From Methyloversatilis discipulorum (GTDB lineage: Bacteria > Pseudomonadota > Gammaproteobacteria > Burkholderiales > Rhodocyclaceae), in assembly GCF_018780585.1 (NCBI RefSeq), contig NZ_JADMJL010000035.1:1-64000 (forward strand): a DNA stretch of 64,000 nt. The letters run 5' to 3'. Of the stretch, positions 36,776-48,339 are shown in pieces (within the stretch, counting starts at the first letter, position 1; every line of letters begins with the position of its first letter). Both the position numbers and the translations under genes were made by a program. The notes below the pieces were generated by a model. It saw nothing but the letters and a program-made list of their open reading frames with translations. It searched no databases and was not told the origin of the DNA.

Positions 36776-38293
36776 TCAGCGCGACTGCTTGATCAGCCGG
36801 CTATTGGCCGCCTGCACCGGCCGCGCATTGTTGCGGTAGAGGTGGCCGAAGATGCCGATCTGTTCCGGCGACAGCTGCAACGGCTCCTTCATCACCAGCC
36901 AGGTCACGCCTTCCGAACAGGGCGGCGTCGTCAGCGAACCCATATAGGTGTAGTAGTCGCGCTTCTCCGGCAGCAGTTTCGCCAGATCGATGCTCACCTC
37001 CGGGCGCGACTCGACGTTCTTCTGCAGCGGCAGATAGGCCCACAGCGTGTTGAACAGCGGATGTTCGGTGCCGCGGTCAAGCAGCACGGCCACGACAGCC
37101 AGATTGCCGTCCAGATCCTTGTGCACCAGGTGGGCGACCATGTCGTAGGTCTTGCCATTCACGCGCTCTTCGGCCGGCTTGTGGAAGTGGAACTGCACCA
37201 GTTCGTAGCGCTTGCCGACCAGCGTGATCGTGCTGCCCTCGCCGACGTTCACCTGCACCGTGTGACCGTTGTCGACGACGGTGAAGTAGGTGGTGCGGTA
37301 GTCGAACTGTATCGGCGGCAGGTCGACCTTGATGCCGTCGCGGATGTCGATCGGCGATTGCGTCTGGCCGGTCGCGCATTTCGTCCACTCCGGCTTCAGC
37401 CTGCCCCAGTTCTGCGGACCGAATTCGCCCTCGTAGCTCCAGTGGATGTCGCCGTGCGCATGCGCGACGGGCGCCGCCTCGAGCGCCGGTTTCTTCGGCG
37501 CAGCGTGGGCGGCCGGCGCGACGGCGGCCTGCATGACCGGGCGCGGCCGCGGCTTCGGCGCCGGTGGCGGCAGCGGGATTTCGCTGCGCATCGCCGGCGG
37601 CTTGGTCACCGCAGGGGCAGCGTCGTGGGAGTCCGGCTTCTTCGCGCCGGCATCGGCCACCTTGGCCGGCTCGGCCTTGCCGGCCTCAGCCTTCGCTGCC
37701 TCCGGCTTGCCCGCCGAGCCGGCTGGCTTCTTCGCGCTGCTCATTTCCTCGCGCGCCTGCGCCGCGGCTTCGCGCAGATCGGGCTTAATGTTCACCATTT
37801 CGGTGCGCTCGACCTTGCCGAGATCGCCTGCATTGGCGGCGGTGCGCGCAGCACGGCCGGCCTGTTCGGCCACCTGACGGAGTTCTTCGGCGGCCGGCGG
37901 CTGACACACTTCGCGGAACAGCTTTTCGTCCAGCGTGCCGGGCAGCAGCGAAATTTCGCTGTCCGAGCCGGTGCGCTCCTCGCGCAGGATTTTCTGGTTG
38001 GCGTCCAGATAGACGCGCTTGATGGTGGCGAAACGCAAGCTCTGGCAGTCGTAGCGATTCAGGGCCTGCACCATCGCGTAGCCGGTCTTTTCGGCGTCGG
38101 CCTCGGTCAGCACCAGCCGGCCCCAGGCCACTTTCTTTCCGCCTTCGGCACGCAGCACGCTGTCGCGGTCGATTTCGATCTTCTTGCCGCGGTCGGTCGA
38201 AATCGTGTGCCAGTCGGCCGCCTGCACCGCGCCACAGGCGCAGCCGATCGCTAGCGCGATCAGGGTCGGTCGGAAGATGGAAAGCTGCGTCAT
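36776..38293 (-). CDS. Periplasmic alpha-carbonic anhydrase with N-terminal extension
   Basis: A 505-residue exported protein. Signal peptide (1-25), an N-terminal domain (about 26-130; ADWHTISTDRGKKIEIDRDS) resembling surface-adhesin E-type modules, a long Ala/Pro/Lys linker (about 135-285), then an alpha-carbonic anhydrase domain (about 290-495). Zinc ligands are visible as HFH and the His of MVAHLVHKD; the proton-shuttle His is in DNGHTV and the Thr of SLTTPPCSEG is kept. The Glu that usually supports the third zinc ligand is Val or Met here, a variation that may lower activity. It would convert CO2 and bicarbonate in the periplasm. Confidence 0.88.
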   Translation of the reverse strand: MTQLSIFRPTLIALAIGCACGAVQAADWHTISTDRGKKIEIDRDSVLRAEGGKKVAWGRLVLTEADAEKTGYAMVQALNRYDCQSLRFATIKRVYLDANQKILREERTGSDSEISLLPGTLDEKLFREVCQPPAAEELRQVAEQAGRAARTAANAGDLGKVERTEMVNIKPDLREAAAQAREEMSSAKKPAGSAGKPEAAKAEAGKAEPAKVADAGAKKPDSHDAAPAVTKPPAMRSEIPLPPPAPKPRPRPVMQAAVAPAAHAAPKKPALEAAPVAHAHGDIHWSYEGEFGPQNWGRLKPEWTKCATGQTQSPIDIRDGIKVDLPPIQFDYRTTYFTVVDNGHTVQVNVGEGSTITLVGKRYELVQFHFHKPAEERVNGKTYDMVAHLVHKDLDGNLAVVAVLLDRGTEHPLFNTLWAYLPLQKNVESRPEVSIDLAKLLPEKRDYYTYMGSLTTPPCSEGVTWLVMKEPLQLSPEQIGIFGHLYRNNARPVQAANSRLIKQSR

Positions 38294-38413
38294 GTCCGGT
38301 CTCGTTCAGGCTCTGCCCTCGTCGGGCGATGACCGGTCTACGGCAGAGGGGCGCGTTGGCTTGAACGGCACGCCTTGCGCTCGCGTCGCGGGCGGGTTAC
38401 CGTGCTCATGCAC

Positions 38414-40481
<2,068 letters not shown>

Positions 40482-40864
40482 GGCGGAGAGCCGCCTCTCT
40501 GTGGGAGCGAGCTTGCTCGCGATGCTGCGGTGATCGAAGGCACCGACTCCGCTTCGGGCTGCTATCGCGAGCAAGCTCGCTCCCACAGAATCAGGCGCCG
40601 GCAACGGATAGGGCACGATCCTTGTGCGAGCGGCCTTGGCCGCGGCAAGCCGCAGGCCTCGGTCCAAACCAGCGTCGCGAGCACAGCTGGCTCCTGCGGC
40701 GCCTCGTGACAAGCGCGGCAATCTCGCCGTAGAACGCGACTGATCGAGCCTTCGCAACCACGAGCTTCGTCGCACATCGCGCACGTCCACGTCGGTACGG
40801 CTCGCGCGGTTACCATAGCGCCCTGCGGCCCGACGTGCGGGTCAACTTTCTGTGGGGCAGTCTG
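40482..40864. repeat. Gene-free stretch with REP-like elements
   Basis: Two 25-bp arms, perfectly inverted, lie at 40499-40523 and 40564-40588. Each starts (on its own strand) CTGTGGGAGCGAG and contains a GCGAGC/GCTCGC hairpin. A third relative at 40622-40643 has a GCGGCC-TT-GGCCGC hairpin. The same head is found at 164-186 of the window. The rest up to proC (40644-40864) holds nothing I recognise. The paired layout is that of a BIME and may also end the thiC transcript. Confidence 0.85.
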
Positions 40865-41677
40865 ATGCGGATCACTTTCATCGGCGGCGGCAATATGGCC
40901 AGCGCGCTGATCGGCGGCATGTTGAAGCGCGGCGCCATCGCCGCCGACATCGCCGTGGTCGAACTCCAGGCCGACGGCCGCGACCGGCTGGCGCGCGAAT
41001 TCGGTGTACGTGCGGTCGAGGCGCTGGACGCCAGTGCGGCCGGTTGCGATCTGCTGGTGCTGGCGGTCAAGCCGCAGCAGATGCGCGAAGTGTGCGCCAG
41101 CATTGCGCCCTTGATCGACGGGCAGACGGTACTGAGCATCGCCGCCGGCCTGCGCGCGAGCGACATCGGTCGTTGGCTCGGTGGCCGCGCGCGCATGGTG
41201 CGTGCTATGCCAAACACGCCGGCGCTGATCGGGCGCGGCGTGACCGGCCTGTACGCCGATGCGTCGGTCGGTGCCGCCGAGCGCGCCCGCGCCGAGGAAC
41301 TGCTGTCGGCGGTCGGCCGCACGGTGTGGGTGGACGACGAGAAGCTGATCGACGCGGTCACCGCGGTGTCCGGCAGCGGCCCGGCCTACGTGTTCTATTT
41401 CATCGAGGCGATGGTGCGCGGTGGCGAGGCGCTGGGGCTCACCGCCGATCAGGCGCGCGAACTGGCGATCGCCACCTTCACCGGCGCGTCGGCGCTGGCG
41501 GCACAGAGCCCCGAATCGCCGGCCACGCTGCGCGAGCGGGTCACGTCGAAGGGCGGCACCACCGAAGCGGCACTGAAGTCGATGAATGCCGACGCGGTTG
41601 GCGACGCCATCGTGCGTGCGCTGGCCGCCGCCGCCGCGCGCGGCGCGGAACTGGGCGACCAGCTCGGCGCCGCCTGA
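40865..41677 (+). CDS. proC: Pyrroline-5-carboxylate reductase
   Basis: A 270-residue enzyme that completes proline synthesis. The Rossmann motif FIGGGNMASALIGG opens the protein. RAMPNTPALIGRG, VSGSGPAYVFYFIEAM and VTSKGGTTEAAL are family signatures. The ATG at 40865 gives the conserved N-terminus; a start at 40835 would add ten unrelated residues. It is followed after 52 bp by yggT, as often in proteobacteria. Confidence 0.96.
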   Translation: MRITFIGGGNMASALIGGMLKRGAIAADIAVVELQADGRDRLAREFGVRAVEALDASAAGCDLLVLAVKPQQMREVCASIAPLIDGQTVLSIAAGLRASDIGRWLGGRARMVRAMPNTPALIGRGVTGLYADASVGAAERARAEELLSAVGRTVWVDDEKLIDAVTAVSGSGPAYVFYFIEAMVRGGEALGLTADQARELAIATFTGASALAAQSPESPATLRERVTSKGGTTEAALKSMNADAVGDAIVRALAAAAARGAELGDQLGAA

Positions 41678-41729
41678 ACCGGCGCCCGGCCACCACTGTC
41701 TTCACGCGATACGACAACGACACGAACCC

Positions 41730-42296
41730 ATGCTGACCGACCTGACCCTGCTCGTCCTCAACGCCGTCGCCAGTTTCATCACCACGCTGCTGCTGGCCCG
41801 CTTCTATATGCAATGGGCGCGCGTGAGCTTCCGCAACCAGATCGGTGCCTTCGTGATACAGACCACCGACTGGGCGGTACTGCCGGCTCGGCGCGTGATA
41901 CCGGCCATGTTCGGACTGGACATGGCGACGCTGGTGGTCGCCTGGCTGATCCAGGTGGCGCTGATCCTGGTGGGTGCGCTGCTGCATGGCAGCATCGGTG
42001 CCGACGGTCTGGTAACGCTCGCGCTGCTGCGCGGCGTGATCGAGATCGCGCGGCTGTCGGTGTGGTTCCTGATCATCGTGCTCATCATTTCCGCGGTGAT
42101 GAGCTGGATGTCACCGGGCAATCCGATCGGCAGCATGATGAATGCGCTGACCCGTCCCTTCCTGCAGCCTATACAGCGCGTGATGCCGCCGATCGCCAAC
42201 GTCGACCTGTCGCCGCTGGTGCTCATCCTCATCCTGCAGATCGTGCTCTACCTGATCGACGCGCTGTCGCGGCAGCTGTTCGGCCTGCTGGTCTGA
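41730..42296 (+). CDS. yggT: YggT family membrane protein
   Basis: A 188-residue integral membrane protein with two related halves, each with a YGGT signature (ARFYMQWARVSFRNQIGAF and SPGNPIGSMMNALTRPFLQP). The family sits with proC and is linked to osmotic or cell-division roles, without a settled function. The chosen ATG follows the proC stop by 52 bp. Confidence 0.88.
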   Translation: MLTDLTLLVLNAVASFITTLLLARFYMQWARVSFRNQIGAFVIQTTDWAVLPARRVIPAMFGLDMATLVVAWLIQVALILVGALLHGSIGADGLVTLALLRGVIEIARLSVWFLIIVLIISAVMSWMSPGNPIGSMMNALTRPFLQPIQRVMPPIANVDLSPLVLILILQIVLYLIDALSRQLFGLLV

Positions 42297-42312
42297 CGCC
42301 GCCGCCTGCCGC

Positions 42313-43359
42313 TCAGACGCTCAGATCGACCTGGCTGACGGTACCTGTGCTGCCGTCCTCGCGCAGGTAAATGCCGGTCGCGCGCATTTCGCCCAGTGTT
42401 TCGTTGGCGGCGTTGCGCAGGCTGAACGGCGTGTCGACGCGGCCGAGGTAGAAGGCGCCGGCGTTGGCCTGTTTCATCGTCTGCAGCGTGCCGGCGCCTT
42501 CTGCGTCCGGGCGCCACAGCCGCAGCTGCGCGAAACCGCTGTCGGCTTCATCGACCCAGCCGTTGCCGTCCTCGTCCAGCGCGGCCAGTTCCTCGAAGCC
42601 GTTGCCGGTGGTCGGTCCGAACAGTTCGCGGCCGTCGTCGATGCGGCCGTTGCCATTGCGGTCGAACGCAAGCATGCCGCGTCCGCCGGCCAGCGGCACC
42701 TGTTCCTTGCGGCCATCGGCATCGAGATCGAAGGCGAAGCGGACGTCGGACAGCGCCGCCGCCGGACCGGCGAAGTCCAGCATCAGGGGGTCTTTCAGCA
42801 CCGCGTCGCCGGCACGGAAGGATTCGCTGACGCTCATGCTGAAGCTGCGCGACATCTCGCTTTCGAGCTTGAAGGCGATCTCCCGCCCGTCGGCGGTACG
42901 CACCGTGCCTTCGGCGGCGAAGCGCGTGGTTTCCGATTCGCTGTATTCGGCGCGGTAGTCGTACTCGATGCCCCAGCCGGCACGCTGCGGCGCCTGGGGC
43001 TGCGCCTGCGCGGCGGAGCCGGACGACGCGGGCGGCGCCTCGGTCGGCATGTCCACGCTGCGCAGCCAGCGCACGGGCTGACCGGTGATCTTCTCTATCA
43101 TCATGATGAGCAGCGACAGCCGGGGATCGTTGCGCACGGCCTCCTCGATCCCGTCCGGCGCCTCGACGGGGTCGGCCTGCTGCGCGGCCAGTGCCGCTGG
43201 CGACAGGCTGATGCGCGCTTCGCTGCGCGACGGGGGTGGACTGTCGGTGGCCGGGCGGCGACGCTCGCCCGTCCACATTTCAAGCCGTTCGGATACCTGC
43301 AGACGCCGTGATTCGGCGTGCGAGGACTCAAGCTGTACGGTGCTGGCGGCGACCTTCAC
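42313..43359 (-). CDS. Protein with EF-hand-like calcium-binding repeats, unknown function
   Basis: A 348-residue protein without a signal peptide. The second half has several Asp/Asn-rich loops of calcium-binding type: DLDADGRKEQ, DRNGNGRIDDGRELFG and DEDGNGWVDEADSGF. The first 100 residues are charged and look flexible. The middle has an alternating beta-like stretch (YDYRAEYSESETTRFAAEG). The GTG start at 43359 is chosen for the strong AGGAGG just upstream; the open frame continues to 43650 with no support. Relatives exist as hypothetical proteins in proteobacteria. Localisation and role are unclear; leaderless export is possible. Confidence 0.75.
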   Translation of the reverse strand: MKVAASTVQLESSHAESRRLQVSERLEMWTGERRRPATDSPPPSRSEARISLSPAALAAQQADPVEAPDGIEEAVRNDPRLSLLIMMIEKITGQPVRWLRSVDMPTEAPPASSGSAAQAQPQAPQRAGWGIEYDYRAEYSESETTRFAAEGTVRTADGREIAFKLESEMSRSFSMSVSESFRAGDAVLKDPLMLDFAGPAAALSDVRFAFDLDADGRKEQVPLAGGRGMLAFDRNGNGRIDDGRELFGPTTGNGFEELAALDEDGNGWVDEADSGFAQLRLWRPDAEGAGTLQTMKQANAGAFYLGRVDTPFSLRNAANETLGEMRATGIYLREDGSTGTVSQVDLSV

Positions 43360-43685
43360 GGTTCTGTGCCTCCTGGGTTCTGACCTCGATGAACCCACCC
43401 GGAAAGTGAAGCGCGCGCACGTGCCCACGTGCAGTCGGCGACGCATGCAGGCGGGCCTGCATGCGTCCGTACCGACCATCGGGCGGCTTGGCAGCGTCGC
43501 ACCTGACAGCGAGTCGGGCGGTGTCGCCGCACCCTGCGCGAGGCAGGGCGTCAGCCGCGCGTGCGCTTCACTTTCCGGGCGGATATGCAGGTTTACGACG
43601 TGGGAAGCGGTGTTCCACAGGGTTAGACGCCATGCAGGGCGGATTGGCACCCGCTGCCGGGCGACACGCTGCGGAAGCCGCGCAT
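43360..43685. other. Gene-free stretch with a 17-bp inverted repeat
   Basis: A 17-bp sequence, CCCGGAAAGTGAAGCGC, at 43398-43414 recurs inverted and perfect at 43563-43579. A short palindrome, GCATGCAGGC/GCCTGCATGC, lies near 43443-43463. No gene, RNA or promoter is recognised otherwise. Confidence 0.65.
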
Positions 43686-44132
43686 TCAGTGGGTCAGCGC
43701 GGGGGCTGCAATGAAGGTGTTGCTGCCGCGGCTGAGGTCCAGCGTGCCGCGGGCGAGGCGACGGCTGTCGACGTCGATGTCGTTGGCGACCCAGGTTTCG
43801 CGGTCCTTGGACACCAGATAGATGAGCACCACGTCGCGCGTGGCCGGCGGCGCCTCAGGCCTGTCGTCGTCGAACTCGGCCAGCCGCAGCACGCAGCTCA
43901 GGCCGATCACATCGATGCCCGGCTCGGCGATGGTTTCCTGCACGAAACGCACCACCGACGCCTCGTCCAGCATGTCCATGCGGGCCAGCGCGGCGTCGGT
44001 GATGCGCCCGTGATCCAGCTGCGCCATCAGCGCAGTCGGTCGCGGCGGGCTGCCGCACGCGAGCATCGCGTCGGCGTGATCTTGGCAGGCGCGCAACACA
44101 GCGCGGAAACACGCTTCCTCCGTTGGCAGCAT
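43686..44132 (-). CDS. Conserved hypothetical protein, 148 aa
   Basis: A small acidic soluble protein. The ATG at 44132 has GGAGGAG six bases upstream. It looks alpha-helical at the start (EACFRAVLRACQDHADAMLACG) with beta strands after residue 100 (ATRDVVLIYLVSKDRETWVANDIDVD). No family recognised, no neighbour that suggests a role. Confidence 0.6.
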   Translation of the reverse strand: MLPTEEACFRAVLRACQDHADAMLACGSPPRPTALMAQLDHGRITDAALARMDMLDEASVVRFVQETIAEPGIDVIGLSCVLRLAEFDDDRPEAPPATRDVVLIYLVSKDRETWVANDIDVDSRRLARGTLDLSRGSNTFIAAPALTH

Positions 44133-44278
44133 GGTTGTCTCCTCCACATGTGTGGGTCGCGTCCATGTGCGCGCCTGATGTGAAAGCTAGACCTGTGCGG
44201 AAAGGAAGTCATGACGCGCTGCCATGGCGGCAGTGCACCAAGTGGCGCGGGTTTGCCGGGTGGTTTGCGGGCGAAAGC

Positions 44279-44572
44279 TCAGGCCGTGGCGGCTTGCGTG
44301 AAGTCGTGCAGTGCGGCGTCGGCCTCTGCCGGCGACACGATGCATGCGTCGACACGGGCGGCCGGCGGGCCGGTCTCGGCCCACGCCACCAGCGCATCGA
44401 GTGCCGCCGGACGACCGACGGCATAAGCCTCGACCGAGCCGTCGCGGCGATTGCGCACCCAGCCGGTCAGTCCGAGGCGACGCGCTTCCTCGACCATGGA
44501 CGCGCGGAAGAACACCCCCTGCACGCGACCGCTGATCGCAAAATGCAGCGCTTCGACCTCGCTCTCGTCCAT
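44279..44572 (-). CDS. acyP: Acylphosphatase
   Basis: A 97-residue enzyme that hydrolyses acyl phosphates. The catalytic loop [12 protein letters not shown] carries the key Arg, and [17 protein letters not shown] holds the catalytic Asn. ATG at 44572 gives better spacing to AAGAAG than GTG at 44578. It lies 13 bp after metG on the same strand and may share its transcript. Confidence 0.92.
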   Translation of the reverse strand: MDESEVEALHFAISGRVQGVFFRASMVEEARRLGLTGWVRNRRDGSVEAYAVGRPAALDALVAWAETGPPAARVDACIVSPAEADAALHDFTQAATA

Positions 44573-44585
44573 CGCCACGCGCTTC

Positions 44586-46736
44586 TTACTTGACGCGCAT
44601 GCCCGGCTGCGCGCCGGAATCCGGCGACAGGATGAACAGGCCCGGCACCTCGCCCTTGTCGTCGGAGGCGGCCAGCACCATGCCTTCCGACATGCCGAAC
44701 TTCATCTTGCGCGGCGCCAGATTGGCCACCATCACGGTCAGCCGACCGACCAGCAGCGCCGGGTCGTAGGCCGACTTGATGCCGGCGAACACCTGACGCG
44801 GGCGTTCTTCGCCGATGTCCAGTTGCAGGCGCAGCAGCTTGTCCGCGCCCTCGACGTGGTCGGCGGCGACGATTTTCGCGATGCGCAGTTCGACCTTGGA
44901 GAAATCGTCGATCGAAATGTGGGCACCGGCATCGGCGGCCGGGGTTTCAACCTTCTTCGGTGCTTCGGTCTTGGCCGGCACGGCGGCAGGGGCTTGAGTG
45001 CTCACCAGGGATTCCTTGTTGGCGTCGACCAGCGCGACCACCTGCTTGGGGTCGATGCGGGTCATCAGGTGCTTGTATTCGTTGATGGTGTGGCCGGCCT
45101 TGAGGGTCGAGCCGAAATCGTCCCAGCCCAGCGGCGCGATGTTCAGGAAGCGCTCGACCTCGGCGACCAGATGCGGCAACACCGGCTTGAGCAGCACCGA
45201 CAGCTGGCGGAACAGTTCGAGCGCGGTGCTGCATACCGACTGCAGTTTCTCCTCCTGACCGTCCTGCTTGGCGAGCACCCACGGCGCGTGGTCGTTCACG
45301 AACACGTTGGCCTGGTCGGCGCAGGCCATCACCTCGCGCAGCGCGCGGGCGTAGTCGCGCGACTCGTAGGCGTCGCGGATCGACGCCTCGTGCCAGTGGA
45401 ACGGTACGGTGGGTGCCGACAGCGTGCCGCCGAAGCGCTTGCTGATGAAGCCGGCGCAACGGCTGGCGATATTGATGTACTTGCCGATCAGATCCGAATT
45501 CACCCGCGCGACGAAGTCGTCGAGGTTCAGATCGATGTCTTCCATCGAACCGTTCAGCTTGGCGGCGTAGTAGTAGCGCAGCCACTCCGGATTCAGGCCG
45601 AGGTCGAGGTAGCTCTGCGCGGTGATGAAGGTGCCGCGGCTCTTGCTCATCTTCTCGCCGTTTACGGTCAGGAAACCGTGCGCGTTGATCTGGGTCGGCG
45701 TGCGATAGCCCGAGTGCTCCAGCATGGCCGGCCAGAACAGCGCGTGGAAGTACAGGATGTCCTTGCCGATGAAATGGACCATTTCGGTGCCGGCCGCTTT
45801 CGCGGCCGCGGCGTCGAGGAAGTCCGCTTCGCTGATGTCGTGGCCCAACGCCTTCTGCTTCGCGACGTAGTTGCGGAAGCTGCCGAAATAGCCGACCGGG
45901 GCGTCCAGCCAGACATAGAAGAACTTGTTGTCGGTGCCCGGGATGCGGAAGCCGAAATAGGGCGCGTCGCGCGAGATGTCCCAGTCGGACAGGCGGTTGT
46001 CGCCCGGCTCGCCCAGCCATTCCTTCATCTTGTTGGCCGCTTCCGGCTGCAGCCGGTTCGAGCCCTGGGTGAAGTCGCGCAGGAAGTTCTCGCACTGCGG
46101 TGCCGACAGCCGGAAGAAGTAGTGCTCGCTGGCGCGCCGCTCCGGCGCCGCGCCCGACACCACCGAGTAGGCGTTCTTCAGCTCGGTTGGCGCATAGGTG
46201 GCTCCGCACACTTCGCAGGAGTCACCGTACTGGTCCTTGGCCGAACACTTCGGGCACTCGCCCTTGATGAAGCGGTCCGGCAGGAACATTTCCTTCACCG
46301 GGTCGTAGAACTGCTCGACCGAGCGCTGGGCGATCAGGTCGCCCGCCTTCAGCTTGGCGTAGATGTCTTCGCAGAAGGCGCGGTTCTCGTCGGAATCGGT
46401 CTGGTGGTAGTTGTCGAAACTGACCAGGAAGCCGCCCAGTTCGCCGGCACCCTTCCTCCACGCGGCCTGCACGTCGAGGCCGCCGAAGAAGTCGCGGGCG
46501 TGTTCGTGCAGCACGCGCTCGACCAGCTGGCGCGGCGTGATGCCTTCCTTCTCGGCGCGCAGCATGATGGGCGTGCCGTGCTGGTCGTCGGCGCCGACGT
46601 AATGCACCTCGTGCCCGCGCATGCGCTGGAAGCGCACCCAGATATCGGTCTGGATGTATTCGACCAGATGGCCGAGGTGGATGGCGCCGTTGGCGTAAGG
46701 CAGGGCGCTGGTGACGAGCAGGCGGCGGCGGGACAT
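44586..46736 (-). CDS. metG: Methionyl-tRNA synthetase
   Basis: A 716-residue class I synthetase. [20 protein letters not shown] holds the HIGH-like motif, KMSKSRGTF is intact, and the knuckle cysteines ([18 protein letters not shown]) bind zinc. The last 110 residues form a tRNA-binding/dimerisation domain ([27 protein letters not shown] region). The ATG at 46736 gives the conserved [14 protein letters not shown] start. Confidence 0.97.
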   Translation of the reverse strand: MSRRRLLVTSALPYANGAIHLGHLVEYIQTDIWVRFQRMRGHEVHYVGADDQHGTPIMLRAEKEGITPRQLVERVLHEHARDFFGGLDVQAAWRKGAGELGGFLVSFDNYHQTDSDENRAFCEDIYAKLKAGDLIAQRSVEQFYDPVKEMFLPDRFIKGECPKCSAKDQYGDSCEVCGATYAPTELKNAYSVVSGAAPERRASEHYFFRLSAPQCENFLRDFTQGSNRLQPEAANKMKEWLGEPGDNRLSDWDISRDAPYFGFRIPGTDNKFFYVWLDAPVGYFGSFRNYVAKQKALGHDISEADFLDAAAAKAAGTEMVHFIGKDILYFHALFWPAMLEHSGYRTPTQINAHGFLTVNGEKMSKSRGTFITAQSYLDLGLNPEWLRYYYAAKLNGSMEDIDLNLDDFVARVNSDLIGKYINIASRCAGFISKRFGGTLSAPTVPFHWHEASIRDAYESRDYARALREVMACADQANVFVNDHAPWVLAKQDGQEEKLQSVCSTALELFRQLSVLLKPVLPHLVAEVERFLNIAPLGWDDFGSTLKAGHTINEYKHLMTRIDPKQVVALVDANKESLVSTQAPAAVPAKTEAPKKVETPAADAGAHISIDDFSKVELRIAKIVAADHVEGADKLLRLQLDIGEERPRQVFAGIKSAYDPALLVGRLTVMVANLAPRKMKFGMSEGMVLAASDDKGEVPGLFILSPDSGAQPGMRVK

Positions 46737-46825
46737 GATGGAGGGCGAAATGACGGCCAGAGCGGGGAAACCCGCAATTCTACTGCCCGCACGCGGCTGC
46801 GCCACGGGGCGCGGGTGTATCGGTT

Positions 46826-46850
46826 ATACTTTAGTAAATTAATCGGGTAT
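46826..46850 (+). promoter_or_regulatory. IscR type 1-like binding site upstream of apbC
   Basis: A 25-bp stretch (ATACTTTAG ... CGGGTAT) matches the Escherichia coli IscR type 1 consensus at 22 of 25 positions by my count, including both outer ATA/TAT ends and the GGGTAT half. It overlaps a -10-like TATACT at 46825-46830 and lies 57 bp before apbC, an iron-sulfur cluster carrier. Regulation by cluster-loaded IscR fits the gene; no iscR lies in this window. Confidence 0.65.
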
Positions 46851-46906
46851 TCCGCGACAGGCGCGCACGAGGCGCGACGGCGGCTGCCCAGCGTACGGAG
46901 TTGTCC

Positions 46907-47995
46907 ATGTCCATCACCGAAGCCCAGGTCCAGAGCGCGCTCAAGGAACTGATAGACCCGAATACCGGCAAGGATTTCGTCAGCACGCGCAGTGCGCGGA
47001 ACATCCGCATCGACGGCGCCGACGTGTCGGTCGATATCGAACTGGGCTATCCGGCGAAAAGTCAGATGGACCACCTGCGCCGCCTCGCCATCGCCTGTCT
47101 GCGCGCGATTCCGGGTGTCGGCAACGTCAGCGTCAGCGTGACGCAGAAGATCGTGTCCCACGCGGTGCAGCGCGGCGTGAAGCTGCTGCCCGGCGTCAAG
47201 AACATCATCGCCGTCGCCTCCGGCAAGGGCGGCGTCGGCAAGAGCACCACCGCAGTAAATCTGGCGCTGGCGCTGGCCGCTGAAGGTGCGACCGTCGGCC
47301 TGCTCGACGCCGACATCTACGGCCCGTCGCAGCCGCAGATGCTGGGCATCACCGGCCGCCCGGAGTCGCCGGACGGCAAGTCGCTGGCACCGATGACCGC
47401 CTACGGCATCCAGGCCATGTCGATCGGCTTCCTGATCGACGTCGAGACGCCGATGGTGTGGCGCGGTCCGATGGTGACCTCGGCGCTGGAACAGCTGCTG
47501 ACCGAAACCCGCTGGGACGAGGTCGACTACCTGGTGATCGACATGCCGCCGGGCACCGGCGACATCCAGCTGACGCTGGCGCAGAAGGTGCCGGTGACCG
47601 GTGCGGTCATCGTCACGACGCCGCAGGACATCGCGCTGCTCGACGCGCGCAAGGGTCTGAAGATGTTCGAGAAGGTGGGCATTCCCATCCTCGGCATCGT
47701 CGAGAACATGAGCCTGCACACCTGTTCCAAGTGCGGCCACGAAGAGCACATCTTCGGTGAGGGCGGCGGCGCACGCATGGCGGCCGACTACGATCTGGAG
47801 GTGCTCGGTTCGCTGCCGCTGGCGATGCAGATCCGCGAACAGGCCGACTCCGGCAAGCCGACCGTCGTGTCCGACCCGGATGGCCGCGTCGCCGAAATCT
47901 ACCGCGACATCGCGCGCAAGGTTGCCGTCAAGATCGCCGACAAGGCGAAGGACATGACCGCCAAGTTCCCGAGCATCGTCGTGCAGAACACCTGA
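46907..47995 (+). CDS. apbC: Iron-sulfur cluster carrier ApbC/Mrp (P-loop NTPase)
   Basis: A 362-residue protein: an N-terminal MIP18/DUF59 domain (about 5-80), then a P-loop ATPase with deviant Walker A ASGKGGVGKST, VGLLDADIYGPSQP and VIDMPPGTGD. The cluster-binding CxxC is CSKC near residue 270. It transfers Fe-S clusters to apoproteins. Ribosome site GGAG before ATG 46907. The upstream region holds an IscR-like box. Confidence 0.95.
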   Translation: MSITEAQVQSALKELIDPNTGKDFVSTRSARNIRIDGADVSVDIELGYPAKSQMDHLRRLAIACLRAIPGVGNVSVSVTQKIVSHAVQRGVKLLPGVKNIIAVASGKGGVGKSTTAVNLALALAAEGATVGLLDADIYGPSQPQMLGITGRPESPDGKSLAPMTAYGIQAMSIGFLIDVETPMVWRGPMVTSALEQLLTETRWDEVDYLVIDMPPGTGDIQLTLAQKVPVTGAVIVTTPQDIALLDARKGLKMFEKVGIPILGIVENMSLHTCSKCGHEEHIFGEGGGARMAADYDLEVLGSLPLAMQIREQADSGKPTVVSDPDGRVAEIYRDIARKVAVKIADKAKDMTAKFPSIVVQNT

Positions 47996-48033
47996 TCGAG
48001 CCGCCCGCCGGGCGGTCGCGTGGGAGAGTCCGG

Positions 48034-48339
48034 ATGAAGCTGCTGAAACTGTGTGTACTTGCATCCTGTAGCGCGCTGCCCGCCTCTCTGCAGGCAGCCG
48101 ACCCGGTCAAGGGCGGAGAACTGATGACCGAAGCGCAGTGCGAAAGCTGCCACGACGATCGTTATGGCGGCGGCGACGGAACCCAGATCTACCTGCGCAG
48201 CGACCGCCGCGTCAATTCACTGGCGCAGCTGGCCACCCAGGTCAGCGTATGCAATTCGCAACTCAATACCGGCTGGTTTCCGGAAGACGAGGCGCACGTC
48301 GTCGCCTATCTGAACAAGCGCTTCTACAAGTTCAGGTAG
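48034..48339 (+). CDS. Small periplasmic c-type cytochrome
   Basis: A 101-residue protein with a signal peptide (1-21) and one heme motif CESCH at 36-40. The rest is short, with WFPEDEAHVVAYLNKRFYKF at the end, and lacks an obvious methionine ligand. Similar small cytochromes accompany respiratory or thiosulfate enzymes. Its stop overlaps the convergent methyltransferase gene by 8 bp. Confidence 0.83.
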   Translation: MKLLKLCVLASCSALPASLQAADPVKGGELMTEAQCESCHDDRYGGGDGTQIYLRSDRRVNSLAQLATQVSVCNSQLNTGWFPEDEAHVVAYLNKRFYKFR

